Positions 15,850 through 25,716 of a stretch of 63,889 bases of DNA are shown piece by piece. The position numbers and the translations under genes were made by a program. The first letter of the stretch is position 1; each line of letters starts with the position of its first letter. The notes below the pieces were generated by a model. That model was not told where the DNA came from and did no database searches. It saw only the letters and a program-made list of their open reading frames with translations. The stretch lies in the NCBI GenBank assembly GCA_021208565.1, contig JAJOJN010000043.1:1-63889 (forward strand), in the 5' to 3' direction. This DNA comes from Nitrincola sp. GTDB taxonomy: Bacteria > Pseudomonadota > Gammaproteobacteria > Pseudomonadales > Balneatricaceae.

Positions 15850-15982
15850 TATGTCGTCTTGACGCGGGATCTCAATGATATGATAGCTCTCAAAAAGGAA
15901 AGTAATTGTCTCAGCTTGGCTGAACAGTAATGCTATTCTGATCGATAACCCACTCTTTTATCCAATGCTATTATCATATACA

Positions 15983-16001
15983 TTATGCATATTTTGCATA
16001 A
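15983..16001. promoter_or_regulatory. Candidate LysR-type operator between aspA and lysR
   Basis: A perfect inverted repeat, TTATGCA-TATTT-TGCATAA, centred in the aspA/lysR divergent region, 16 nt before the lysR start. Its arrangement fits the T-N11-A recognition pattern of LysR regulators, so autoregulation plus control of aspA is the likely role. No binding data. Confidence 0.5.
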
Positions 16002-16017
16002 TTATAGGGTATTCTGA

Positions 16018-16948
16018 ATGGATTTCGAAACACGCTGGCTAGAAGACTTTCTCGCACTTGCCTCCACCCAAAGCTTTTCCAAAGCCGCCGAGCGTCGTCA
16101 CGTTACTCAGCCCGCTTTTAGCCGACGCATTAAATCACTGGAAGAAACCGTCGGCGTGCAACTAGTTGATCGCTCTCGAACCCCAATTCAATTAACGGCT
16201 GAAGGGCAGATTTTTTTTGATCACAGCGCGCAGCATCGTCAGCCAACTGCATGAAACTCTCGCTCGATTACGAGGCCTTTCACCACAACAACACACCATT
16301 TTGGAAGTGGCAGCGGCTCATTCACTGGCTTTTACCTTTTTTCCAGACTGGCTCAATTCACTCGGGAAATTAACCGACGATATATCCATAAGACTGGTGG
16401 CGATGAACGTGGAAGACGCTGTGCATGCCCTGCGCGATGGTCAATGCGATTTAATGCAGGTATATTACGACTCTTATGCCACCTTACAACTAGACCCTAC
16501 ACTTTTTCCATCCATTCATCTTCTGGATACCTCAATGATTCCGGTATGCAAACCTGATGCAGAAGGTAAACCACTATACAGTCTTCAAGACAACAGTGAC
16601 GAAGCCATACCATTTTTATCCTATACCTCGGGAGCCTTCTTGGGCAGAACCGTTCGCTTACTGCTTAAACATCACCCAATTCGTCTTCGGCTGAAAACTG
16701 TCTATGAAACCGCCATGGCAGAGGGGTTAAAAGGTATGGCACTGCAAGGCCATGGCATCGCATGGATGCCTAAGCTTTGCGTAGAAAGGGAGCTTGCTGA
16801 AAAAAGGCTTGTTGTGTGTGATGGAGAGGAATGGCAAACGCCATTGGAAGTACGCCTCTATCGATGCACGCTGGTCAATAAACCAGTTGTTGACGTACTC
16901 TGGAAACAACTGGTATCAAGTGAGTCTAGCGTTACAATAAGCGACTGA
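16018..16948 (+). CDS. LysR family transcriptional regulator (frameshifted)
   Basis: About 309 residues after repair. The N-terminal winged helix (WLEDFLALASTQSFSKAAER, then QPAFSRRIKSLEE) closely resembles the YjiE/HypT branch. The effector domain follows from about residue 90. One extra T in T8 at 16211-16218 splits the frame inside the linker helix. The gene is divergent from aspA and converges on the sirtuin gene, overlapping its 3' end by 17 nt. aspA is the likely target; a hypochlorite-sensing role is not supported beyond similarity. Confidence 0.82.
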
Positions 16949-17636
16949 AAAAACTCACCACCACCTCAGTCGCGGGCCCATAATAGCCTTGATCGAAAGC
17001 ACTGCTGGTTTTCTCAAGATTAAGCTCAACCGTTTCCGCACCCGCTTCCTGAGCGACCTGCATAAAGCCAGCTGCGGGATAGACTTTGCCGGAGGTACCG
17101 ATTGAGACAAATAGATCCGCCTGAGCAACCGCATCAAAACAATCATCCAACTGATAAGGCACCTCACCAAACCAGACAATATCAGGCCGTAAAGGTGATG
17201 GTGTTGCGCAGCATTGACAGCGATGTTCTGCCGTTAAATCGCCTGTCCAAGGCGTAGATAAACCACTAACACTACAGAGCGCGCTTTGAAGTTGTCCGTG
17301 CATCGCTATGATGTTTTGGTTTCCTGCACGCTGGTGCAAGTTATCTACATTCTGAGTAATCAGGGTAAAGTGTCCACCACGCGCTGTATGTATTGCTTCA
17401 AATTCGGCCAATATCTTATGTGCCGCATTAGGTGCAACACTAGCCTCTAGAAGCTGTGCTCGACGCTTATTGTAAAACTGGTAGACCAAGTCTGGATTTC
17501 GCTGAAAACCTTCTGGCGTCGCAACCTCCTCGATGGGATGACTTTCCCACAAACCATTTTGGTCACGAAAGGTGCGAATGCCCGATTCAGCCGATATGCC
17601 AGCACCGGTTAGAACTACAATTCGTTTAAATTCCAC
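16932..17636 (-). CDS. cobB: NAD-dependent protein deacylase, sirtuin (CobB type)
   Basis: 234-residue sirtuin. It has the NAD motif GAGISAESGIRTFRD, the QNVDNLH block, catalytic His in IAMHGQL, and zinc ligands including RCQCC. FYNKRRAQLL retains the Tyr-x-x-Arg pair that lets class III sirtuins remove succinyl and malonyl groups. Probable role: removing acyl groups from lysines of metabolic enzymes such as acyl-CoA synthetases. It is 14 nt downstream of the ABC exporter gene on the same strand. Confidence 0.9.
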   Translation of the reverse strand: MEFKRIVVLTGAGISAESGIRTFRDQNGLWESHPIEEVATPEGFQRNPDLVYQFYNKRRAQLLEASVAPNAAHKILAEFEAIHTARGGHFTLITQNVDNLHQRAGNQNIIAMHGQLQSALCSVSGLSTPWTGDLTAEHRCQCCATPSPLRPDIVWFGEVPYQLDDCFDAVAQADLFVSIGTSGKVYPAAGFMQVAQEAGAETVELNLEKTSSAFDQGYYGPATEVVVSFFSRLL

Positions 17637-17650
17637 CTTAGCACCTCCGA

Positions 17651-19420
17651 TTAATGGGTTCTAAACTGCAACTCAGCCAGTCGACAATAGAGTGACGAGG
17701 TTTCCATGAGCTGTTCATGCGTTCCTGATGCGATCAATCTGCCTTGATCAATGACCAAGATCCGATCAGCGGACACCACTGTTGACAGTCTATGGGCGAT
17801 CACGAGGGACGTTCTTCCTAACATCAATTTATCCAACGCAAACTGTACCCGCTGCTCATTTTCCGCATCCAACGCACTGGTCGCTTCATCTAATAATAGT
17901 ACACGAGGATCTCTCAGTAAGGCACGAGCAATCGCGATGCGTTGACGCTGACCTCCGGACAATTGCAAACCACCCGTCCCAATTGAGGTATTAAGACCTG
18001 AGGGTAATCGTTCAATAAACTCCCAGGCTTGAGCTTGTTCTGCCGCCTGCTTTAACTCATCATCAGTGGCAGCAATATTACCCAAACGAAGGTTTTCAGC
18101 GACCGTTCCGGTAAACAATAGAGGCTCCTGCGATACCAGTGCCATGCAACGCCTTAGGTCCTGTGGGTCAAGTGACTTTAACGCCACACCATCCAAGAAA
18201 ATACTCCCCGCTTGAGGATCATAAAAGCGAAGTAGTAACTTGAGCAGACTGGTTTTACCCGCCCCCGAAGGCCCGACTAACGCGATGCGCTCACCAGAGG
18301 CAATGGAGACACTGAAATTTTGAATCACAGGTGAATCCGGTCGAGACGGATAAGCAAAAGACACTTTATCGAAGGTGACTTGTCCGGTTAAAGGATCAGG
18401 CAATGGAGCAACGACTTCTGGTGCAGCAATCATCGGTTTAGCATCTAGCAGTTCCAATAGGCGCTCTGTTGCGCCTGCAGCACGCTGAACCTCCCCCGCC
18501 ACTTCGGCTAGCGTAGCAATCGCGCCCGCAGCGATTAAGGCATAAAACACAAATGCGGTCAGCTCTCCAGGTGACATGCGTCCAGTTAAAACATCTTGTC
18601 CACCTTGCCACAAAATTAAACCCACGGCTGAAAAAATCACCAGCATGGCAAAGCCTGTCAGTAACGCACGCTGCACGATACGTTGACGCGCTGCTACAAA
18701 CGCCTCTTCTACGTGTCGCCCATAGATTTTGCGATCTTCTGATTCATGAACCGATGCTTGCACCGTTTCAATGCCCTGCAGTACTTCTCCGGCATAACGC
18801 CCTAACTCTGCAACTCGATCCTGACTGGTGCGAGACAAGCGCCGCACTCGACGACCAAACCAAACAACTGGAATGACTGTTAATGGAATGCCCACTAACA
18901 CCATCAGCGTTAGTAGCGGGCTGGTGATCAGCAAGAAAATCAGTGCGCCAAGAAAGGTTAAAAGATTTCTCAACGCCATCGATATAGAGGAACCAAACAG
19001 CGTTTGCAGCACCGTAGTATCGGCGGTGAGTCGACTTTGAATCTCTCCAGCACCATTGCGAGCGAAGAATTCAGGTTCTAGCGATAGTAGATGGTCAAAA
19101 ACACTACGTCTCAGATCAGCCGCCAAACGCTCACCTATCCAACTGACCCATAAAAAACGTGCTGCAGAAGCCAGCGCCATAATGGCCACAACACCTAAGG
19201 TGGCCAGCAAGCCAATGTTTAACCAGCGTGGATCACTAGCGGCAAAGCCTCGGTCCACCACCAAGCGCAACCCTTGCCCCAAGAGTAACACGCAGGCAGC
19301 CGCAATAATTAAGGCGATCGCCGCAAACAGAATTTGCTTTCGGTAAGGTAAAAGATAACGTGCTAAACGAAACAGTAATCGAGGACTCGGCTTAACGAAT
19401 GGGGTTTTGGTCGCTGACAT
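17651..19420 (-). CDS. MsbA-related ABC exporter (fused permease and ATPase)
   Basis: 589 residues. A six-helix ABC_membrane exporter domain occupies about 20-310. The nucleotide-binding domain has Walker A GPSGAGKTS, signature LSGGQRQRIAIARAL and Walker [13 protein letters not shown]. It fits the half-transporter family related to MsbA (TIGR02204-like), which works as a homodimer at the inner membrane. The substrate is unknown; lipid or drug export are both possible. Upstream of cobB in an apparent operon. Frame intact. Confidence 0.85.
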   Translation of the reverse strand: MSATKTPFVKPSPRLLFRLARYLLPYRKQILFAAIALIIAAACVLLLGQGLRLVVDRGFAASDPRWLNIGLLATLGVVAIMALASAARFLWVSWIGERLAADLRRSVFDHLLSLEPEFFARNGAGEIQSRLTADTTVLQTLFGSSISMALRNLLTFLGALIFLLITSPLLTLMVLVGIPLTVIPVVWFGRRVRRLSRTSQDRVAELGRYAGEVLQGIETVQASVHESEDRKIYGRHVEEAFVAARQRIVQRALLTGFAMLVIFSAVGLILWQGGQDVLTGRMSPGELTAFVFYALIAAGAIATLAEVAGEVQRAAGATERLLELLDAKPMIAAPEVVAPLPDPLTGQVTFDKVSFAYPSRPDSPVIQNFSVSIASGERIALVGPSGAGKTSLLKLLLRFYDPQAGSIFLDGVALKSLDPQDLRRCMALVSQEPLLFTGTVAENLRLGNIAATDDELKQAAEQAQAWEFIERLPSGLNTSIGTGGLQLSGGQRQRIAIARALLRDPRVLLLDEATSALDAENEQRVQFALDKLMLGRTSLVIAHRLSTVVSADRILVIDQGRLIASGTHEQLMETSSLYCRLAELQFRTH

Positions 19421-19466
19421 ATCACTCCTATGACCACAACCCCATTTCGATTAAGGCATGATCGAA

Positions 19467-20408
19467 TTAAACACCTTGTAAGGTTAATGCGATCTGATGA
19501 TACAGCGGAATACCCAAAATAACATTCAATGGGAAGGTTAAGCCTAACGCAGCCAGCATCGCTAAACCGATATTGGCATCCGGAATTGAATTACGGATCG
19601 CTGCGGGAGCGGCAATATAGGATGCACTAGCGGTCATGCTGGCCAGAATAACAATTGATCCTACCGGTAACGCTAACCAAGTACCCATTAACAATCCGAC
19701 CATTGCTAAAATGGGTGGCGCAACCAGTGCAAACGTCAGCAAACGCCAATGTTGCAGCGGAATCGGCCTTAAGGTTGAAGCCGCCGTTAAGCCCATATCC
19801 AACAGGAACAAGGCAAGTACAACTTGGAAGGCGCCCATGAGTAGATCGGTTACGTTGGCACCCTGATTAGGTCCATACATAAAGCCAATCACCACACCAC
19901 CGACTAACAAGATCACGCCTCGATTGGTCAGGGCTTCATGCCATACACCTGCTAGTGTCCCACTGGCCGAAGGTTTTGCTTTTCGATAAAGCAAAATAGC
20001 GACGATGATAGCGGGTAATTCAAGCATGACTAAGTAGAGTGTCACTTCTGGACCTACGTCCAGGAGATGCGTTTGGGCATAAGCCAATGCCACCGCAAAA
20101 GTACCGGCGCTAACAGATCCATAGTGTGCCGCTATACTGGCACTATCGGCAATGGAGAGACGAACCAATCGACGAAGAATAGGCATTAATATCATCGGAA
20201 TGAGTGCACCAATGGCAATAACACCCAATAATTCAGGAATCAGTGACATTCGAAGCTGTCCATGCAGCGCAAAACCACCCTTCAAGCCGATAGTCAACAT
20301 GAGTAGAAGACTTAGAACATCGTATGCCGCTTTAGGAACGCTGAGGTCGGAACGGACGATACCGGCAACCAAGCCAAGCAGGAAAAACATGACGACGATA
20401 TCAGGCAT
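19467..20408 (-). CDS. SbtA-like sodium-dependent bicarbonate transport family permease
   Basis: 313 residues, almost entirely hydrophobic with about ten membrane spans. The family start (MFFLLGLVAGIVRSDLSVPK) and ADSASIAAHYGSVSAGTFAV match the DUF897/SbtA family, whose cyanobacterial member co-transports sodium and bicarbonate. No PII-like SbtB partner is adjacent. The gene is divergent from a LysR gene across about 105 nt. The bicarbonate role in a heterotroph is inferred; other small anions are possible. Confidence 0.8.
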   Translation of the reverse strand: MPDIVVMFFLLGLVAGIVRSDLSVPKAAYDVLSLLLMLTIGLKGGFALHGQLRMSLIPELLGVIAIGALIPMILMPILRRLVRLSIADSASIAAHYGSVSAGTFAVALAYAQTHLLDVGPEVTLYLVMLELPAIIVAILLYRKAKPSASGTLAGVWHEALTNRGVILLVGGVVIGFMYGPNQGANVTDLLMGAFQVVLALFLLDMGLTAASTLRPIPLQHWRLLTFALVAPPILAMVGLLMGTWLALPVGSIVILASMTASASYIAAPAAIRNSIPDANIGLAMLAALGLTFPLNVILGIPLYHQIALTLQGV

Positions 20409-20513
20409 TTTTAAAGCTCCATTCGAATTTTGGCAAATTCTGCCCTGATAAGTTCATTTATTCCAATTAATTTATTAATATACAAACATAGATAATCATC
20501 AATATCATATCAA

Positions 20514-21476
20514 ATGAAATTAAACCATTTAACGTTTCGTCTATTAGAAGTTTTCAGTTACGTTGTCAAAACTGGTAGTGTGACAGATGCGGCACGCCAT
20601 CTTCATTTGACTCAACCGACTGTGTCATTGCAACTCAAGCGATTAAGTGAAGCGGTGGGAGAGCCCCTCTTTTACGCTGACAAAAAAGGTATGCAACTCA
20701 CCGACAGTGGCTACATTGTCTATGCTGCTGCCTTAGATATGTTAGGTCGTGTCAATGACCTTCAAGATCAGCTGGACAGTGTGCAGGAGGGTCAACAAGG
20801 ACGCTTTAGTATCGCTATGGTGAATACCGCACAGTATGTGCTACCGCGCCTTCTCGGACCCTACAGCAAAACCTTTCCTGATGTTGACCTAACGCTAGAA
20901 ATTGGTAACCGAGAACAAGTTCTGCAACGCTTTAATCAGCAACTGGACGATATCTATATTTTTAGTCACCCCCCTGCACTTGATCATGCCGCCGCGGCTC
21001 GTTTTTTGAGGAATCCTTTAGTCATTATTGCAGCCAAAGATCATCCTTTTGCTACTCAAAAAAATGTTTCGATGAAGGATTTATTGCAGGAGCGGTTTCT
21101 GTTGAGAGAGCCGGGATCAGCAACACGAATGCTCTTTGATGGCTGGCTACAAACACAGGGGCTGCAGCTAAATCGCAGCTTACAAATGGCCAGTAATGAA
21201 GCGATTCGAGTTGGCGTCGCCGCTGGAATGGGCATTGCAATTATTTCTCGCCATGTCATTCCCACCGGTGCGACCGGTTTAGTCGAATTATCCGTTGAAG
21301 GATTTAGTCTTGAAAGCCATTGGCACTTTATCGTCAGGCGCGATCGTCGTTTACCGCACGCCGCAAAACGCTTCTTAACCTTCGCCGATGCAGAACTTGA
21401 AAACTGCCTCGACCCTCGATATGTCTGTCATGAAACTGACCAACTGCTTAAATCCTTGGCGACACAAGTTGATTAG
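20514..21476 (+). CDS. LysR family transcriptional regulator (CbbR-like), divergent from the SbtA-like permease
   Basis: 320 residues. The N-terminal winged helix has SVTDAARHLHLTQPTVSLQL. The LysR substrate-binding domain spans about 90-300. Its N-terminus resembles CbbR-type regulators, which often sense carbon status. The location suggests control of the permease. Its stop codon overlaps the end of the convergent diguanylate cyclase gene by 4 nt. Confidence 0.87.
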   Translation: MKLNHLTFRLLEVFSYVVKTGSVTDAARHLHLTQPTVSLQLKRLSEAVGEPLFYADKKGMQLTDSGYIVYAAALDMLGRVNDLQDQLDSVQEGQQGRFSIAMVNTAQYVLPRLLGPYSKTFPDVDLTLEIGNREQVLQRFNQQLDDIYIFSHPPALDHAAAARFLRNPLVIIAAKDHPFATQKNVSMKDLLQERFLLREPGSATRMLFDGWLQTQGLQLNRSLQMASNEAIRVGVAAGMGIAIISRHVIPTGATGLVELSVEGFSLESHWHFIVRRDRRLPHAAKRFLTFADAELENCLDPRYVCHETDQLLKSLATQVD

Positions 21477-22637
21477 GAGGGTGTGCACACTCGGTTACGC
21501 CCGGTATTTTTAGCCTGATATAATGCCTGATCAGCTACAAAAACTAACTGATCAGCTGAACCCATCACTTCTGGATAAGAAACAACTCCGACACTGATTG
21601 TAATCTTCTCTGACTTTCCAACATTTTGGGACCAATCTTCTGATTCGATCTTACTTCTCAATCTTTCTGCAATTTCCAGTGCCATATCAAAATGCGTTTC
21701 GGGTAATACAACTAAAAAATTCTTCTCCTCCGTAACGACCAGCATAGTCCACTACTCGTATCGCTTCACTTAATAGCGAGCCAAAACGAGACAAGACAGC
21801 ATCACCTGCCTGATGACCATACTGATCATTGATTTGTTTAAAGTAATCGATATCAATCATCAGAATGGACAAAGGGTGTTGATAACGTTCAGATCGAGAA
21901 AAGTCTTCATCTAGGCGTCTCATCAACTCATGTCGATTGTAGAGCCCTGTTAAAGAGTCATGCGTTGCTAATCGCTTTAACTCCCATTTCTAACAGCTTA
22001 TGTGAAGTGATATCTTGTCCAATCGCAATTGACCCCATCATCTCCCCATTTTCATTGAAAAGCGTCGCGAATTCCACGACAATCACCTTTCCTCACCGAC
22101 CTTGGTACGAATACGTGTTTCGAACCCTACAACTTCAACACCCTTTTCAAGAATTTCCATAACTTTATTGCCAATTTCTGTGCGATATTCAGGATCTGGG
22201 TAGAGCCACTCCCATATCTGCGAATCGCCCTGAACTTCGTTTCGACTGTAACCACTGATCTGCTCTGCAGCTTTGTTCCAAACTGTAATACGTCCTTTTG
22301 GGTCTAGTACATTTATCCAAATCAAAGCATTATCAATCACATTTTCTCTAAACTGATCAAGAAGTTTTAGCTGGCGACGCTGTTTTGCCTCTCTTTGTTC
22401 AGAAGCAATAAACAGCTCCTGCCAATGACGAGCTGATAGATACATGATGAATGATGTTGATACCAAGAATGAGACTGTTTTTAATAGACTGATTAAACTT
22501 GAATGTTCTGGATATCGATTGTTTAAAGTGGTGTTAAGCCATTCTGCACACAAATAAAGCAGGGTGACGGCTATCAGGTAGACAGCGAAGATGACAGGTA
22601 TTTTAAATCGACTACTCGACAGTAACTGTCGACTCAT
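21473..22637 (-). CDS. Membrane PAS-GGDEF diguanylate cyclase (frameshifted)
   Basis: Starts at ATG 22637. Two hydrophobic segments lie in residues 10-75 (one is IPVIFAVYLIAVTLLYLCAE). A PAS domain covers about 95-225, and a GGDEF domain is introduced by the linker LATHDSLTGLYNRHELMRRL. The catalytic loop is YGGEEF, so c-di-GMP synthesis is expected. The I-site RxxD is not obvious. The frame is broken near 22083 and 21990, and in A6 at 21714-21719. Repaired length is about 387 residues. It stands alone between convergent lysR and the DUF3482 gene. Confidence 0.8.
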
Positions 22638-22745
22638 TTCATGATATTCATTTAGTTGTTTCTCTTATCATTATGAATGCCATAGCCTTACTAGAGCACC
22701 AAATACTGAATCAGTATAGTCAATGTAACTGAAAAAAATCGAACC

Positions 22746-24126
22746 TCATCGTATATCTCGATCTTCTGTCGCATCAAGACAAGACAGCACCCAGGTCTCC
22801 AGTGCGTGTTGCGAAGCCTGGTTCCACTTTCCAGATTGGAGTTGTTTGGCCCAACGCAGCAAAGCAACCTGCTCTGAAGATGCCCAGTTAGATGGGTTGG
22901 CCGTTAACGCCAGTTGATCACGCCTAGCATGCGTTCTGCTTCGTAACTGCTGAACAAAACTGAGCGCTCTCGACATCAGCACAAAAGGAAAGTTGGGATG
23001 CTTGACTGGACCGACATATTGATGCTTTCGAATACCCGGTAAACGCAATCGGCGACCAGGATTGGTTTGAGTCATCAACCAGCCACCAGCGGTACCCAAT
23101 AGACCGACCGGTCACACGCCCAACAACATGGAACCTCCCGCTGTACCCACATCCACCATCGAACCGGCGGCGCACCCGCAGCACCTGATACCCAAAGCAA
23201 CTGCTGGGGTTTAAGCCCCCAGTACGACCAGTGTTCAAGATTCATTAAATCGGCATAGTCAGCAATCCAATCTGACTCATTCCGCAAACCCAGCTGTGAA
23301 TAATTAAATGCCGCAATCCACTTAGCAAACTGCTCGGTTTCTGCTTCATTTAAAGCAATTTGGAGGGCTTTTTCAGCTGCCGTCATATTAGGGAATCGCT
23401 CAACATCCAGCTGCCGAGTCATCTGTTCACACCAATAGTGAGCAATTTGTTCAGCCAATTGATCAGTTCGCTGGATTTCTCGACGCTTTAGAAAATCGAC
23501 CAAACTTAACACGGCTTGCCGCTGCTCTGATTCAACCAGTTCAGCCATAGCTGACAGCAAACGCAGCCTCGACTCTAGTGGGGCTTTCAGTGGGTCAAAC
23601 TCTCTTACCCATTGAAAATACTGATTCAATGTTTGAGACCATTCCTGTTGAAAAGCCTCGCCTGCGATTGGATTAATCACGGCCATGCGTGGCTGACCCG
23701 TCCAACGTAATATTTCCATTTCTGCGATATCACTGGATGAGACAGGACTAGAGGCATCGGTCACAAAAAACGACTCCAGCGCCTTGCATGATAGGAGTAA
23801 GTAACTCCACTTCATCTTTAAGGCGCTGCTGATGATCTTCAATCGCCAAAAAAGGCCCGAACACGATCTGGGCGTTCATGTGGCGCCACAGCCGATTGTT
23901 GCAGCCAGCTCAACACCTCTCTTGCTCGTTGAAAGCCGGGTGTATCGGTTAGCGTTAAAACCACCTTTTGATCAACTTTAAAATGGAAAGCATCCGCTTT
24001 TTGCGTCGTGCCCGACTCAGGACCAATCATCACACTATCAATTTCAGTAAGCGTCGCCACGATGGAGGACTTACCCTTATTAGGATGTCCAACAACACAA
24101 AAGTTTGCGCCCAAATCATGCTGCAT
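22746..24126 (-). CDS. GTPase with C-terminal DUF3482 domain (frameshifted)
   Basis: The N-terminal Era/EngA-like G domain has a G1 loop VGHPNKGKSS and G3 DTPGFQRA. The segment after it carries FVTDASSPVSSSDIAEMEIL and the G4-like MAVINPI. The C-terminal DUF3482 part has a glycine-rich hydrophobic stretch (GTAGGSMLLGV, then GGLLGTAGG type) likely to contact membrane. Single-base breaks occur in A6 at 23848-23853, A6 at 23765-23770, and near 23170 and 23110. Its ATG overlaps the DUF2868 stop (TAATG). The DUF2868-DUF3482 pairing recurs in gammaproteobacteria but its function is unknown. Confidence 0.75.
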
Positions 24127-25175
24127 TACGCTACCCAGACCAATTGATGTTGTTTCGCAAAGGCTTGCCAGCTCAGTAACAAGTGAGGTGGATAGTCACT
24201 GTCCGGTTCAATAACAAAAATTGCTTGTTTTACTCCCTTTTGCTTTGCCTGATGAATTTTATCAGCCAGTTCAGCTATAGGAGAACGCCTAACATCTACC
24301 TTCCATAACACGCTCTTAATAGGCTTATTCATCAATGCCTGCCACTCCCGCTGATCCTCCTCCCAATCCGCAATACCCAGTTGTATAGTTTCTTTGGATG
24401 TTGATGGAGATTCCCAAAAAATAAGGGTGGCATCTTGCCAAGAGATAGGGGTTGACAGGTAAGCTCGGAAGGCTGATTGACACCTTTCTTTTCTACTTTA
24501 GGGGCTTCAGATGTGTCTGCAATCGGTGAAAATACTTCTTGCGAAGGTTTAGCATGTTTTATTTGCAATAAACAGACACAAATTAATAGGCAGCGTGGCA
24601 GCAAGTTGTAGATCAACAGACTTGCTAACAGGAAAGGCCACCAATCGCCTGCATTCGAAATACTATCTGCATGTGGCGCAATCCGAATGAAGCGTGTTGA
24701 TTCAATTAATTCAGCATCAGGAACCGCTGCAGGCCAGTATGACTGCCAATGAAAACTAATCAGGTTAACGATAGTGTGAATACGATCCGGATCACTGATT
24801 AAGGTCGAACTCCAGCCAAAGGCCAAGTCTGTAAAAAGTAACAGCGTTAAAAAATGCCAGCAGTATACCGACACCCACTAAACACCAAAGCTGATGGAGT
24901 TTTAACCACAGCCTAAGCTGTAACTGATGATCAAGCTTCCATCCAGGTAAGGCTGCAAACTTGACGAGCCAAGGAGGCTGATGACGCCTAAACATCATCG
25001 CGCCCGAAATACAGGCTCCGATAAATGGAAATCCACACCAAATCAGCCAAACCAACATTAAGTTGATTCGACCGTCCGGTTTGTATTGCAGAGCAGCCAC
25101 TCCCATGACAACGCCAAATATGACTGCGACTAAATATAGCCAAATGGGTAGCTGCAATTTCAAGGTAACGGCCAA
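24126..25175 (-). CDS. DUF2868 domain-containing membrane protein (frameshifted, apparently short at the N-terminus)
   Basis: Hydrophobic protein with ALQYKPDGRINLMLVWL near its start, a DUF2868 hallmark, and several membrane spans. The C-terminal cytosolic part ends PHLLLSWQAFAKQHQLVWVA. The only start I see is TTG 25175, directly after an in-frame stop, so roughly 80-100 residues usual for the family may be missing or lie behind an unrecognised error. Internal breaks are near 24835 and 24480. Overlaps the downstream GTPase gene by 1 nt, which suggests a functional pair. Confidence 0.68.
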
Positions 25176-25196
25176 CTCTTAGTAAATGACTTCAGT

Positions 25197-25308
25197 TTAT
25201 TTAGGTCCTAAAAGGAACCACAGGATCAAACCAATCACAGGAAGCAGTAGAATCAGAACAACCTGGAGAAACCATGATACCTTTCCTTGTCAGTGAGAGC
25301 CAGCTCAA
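25197..25308 (-). CDS. Possible PLDc_N-like small membrane protein (fragment)
   Basis: One frame ends LQVVLILLLPVIGLILWFLL-GPK, the typical C-terminus of phospholipase D-nuclease N-terminal domain small proteins. No in-frame ATG exists unless one base is removed near 25280-25290. A TATAAT-like box on this strand lies just upstream near 25320. It directly precedes DUF2868. It could be a true short gene with a sequencing error, or a remnant. Confidence 0.3.
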
Positions 25309-25421
25309 ACTACGTGACTATTATACGGATTTAAGTATCGGTTAGCTCATTAAGTCCGCAGAATCATATCTTTTTTAAAACAGCTGATATTTAATTTAGC
25401 TAATTATTATCCAATAAAACA

Positions 25422-25449
25422 TTGACCCAAAAAAATTACTGTCTATAAT
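25422..25449 (+). promoter_or_regulatory. Sigma70-type promoter of the mgtE leader
   Basis: TTGACC at 25422-25427 and a consensus TATAAT at 25444-25449, separated by 16 nt. Transcription would start near 25456, giving a leader of about 390 nt before mgtE. Confidence 0.65.
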
Positions 25450-25484
25450 TACGCACACCAACAAACAACTGAGGTTAAAACCTA

Positions 25485-25565
25485 ATGGAAGATCCGAGTA
25501 GTCGATTATGCATGAGTGGGGTTATCGGTTTGTACGATAGTCGTCCTGCTTTCAGCTTTTCCTGA
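25485..25565 (+). CDS. Candidate 26-residue leader peptide of mgtE (MEDP-type)
   Basis: ATG 25485 is preceded by GAGG at 25471-25474 (10-nt spacing) and opens a 26-codon frame ending TGA 25563-25565. The peptide begins MEDPSSRLCM and ends PAFSFS. An acidic pair followed by proline right after the start is the kind of sequence that destabilises translating ribosomes at low Mg2+, as described for the enterobacterial MgtL peptide (MEPDP start). The stop codon falls exactly in the 5' arm of helix A, so a terminating ribosome would block that helix. Translation is untested. Confidence 0.5.
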   Translation: MEDPSSRLCMSGVIGLYDSRPAFSFS

Positions 25566-25684
25566 CCCACGGCCTTTCAAGCCTCCCCGTCAGGTAAGCC
25601 AAGAGCCTGACACAGTGCAACCGCACTATCCTAGCGATCATCCGCAATTCCACTCTAAACCTAACGGTACAAATACGCATTTGT

Positions 25685-25716
25685 TTTGGCATTAGCCAAA
25701 TCATTTTTTATTTTTT
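25685..25716 (+). terminator. Intrinsic terminator within the mgtE leader
   Basis: TTTGGC (25685-25690), loop ATTA, GCCAAA (25695-25700), then a T-rich tract (T6-A-T6) to 25716. It precedes mgtE by about 130 nt, so read-through must be regulated. The 5' arm can pair with 25598-25604 instead. A second hairpin followed by T6 lies at 25754-25781. Confidence 0.55.

Noticed and set aside
16932..17636. Sirtuin lacking a complete zinc site (CSVSG instead of CxxCG)
   Set aside because: The same CSxSG pattern occurs in E. coli CobB as I recall it, so it is normal for this branch.
18553..19346. Plus-strand reading frames of about 100 codons
   Set aside because: Antisense shadows of the ABC exporter; no family resemblance.
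25590..25630. Resemblance to a cobalamin or M-box riboswitch (AAGCCAAGAGCCTGAC followed by a small hairpin)
   Set aside because: No B12 box and no M-box core; the surrounding helices fit a leader-peptide attenuator better.
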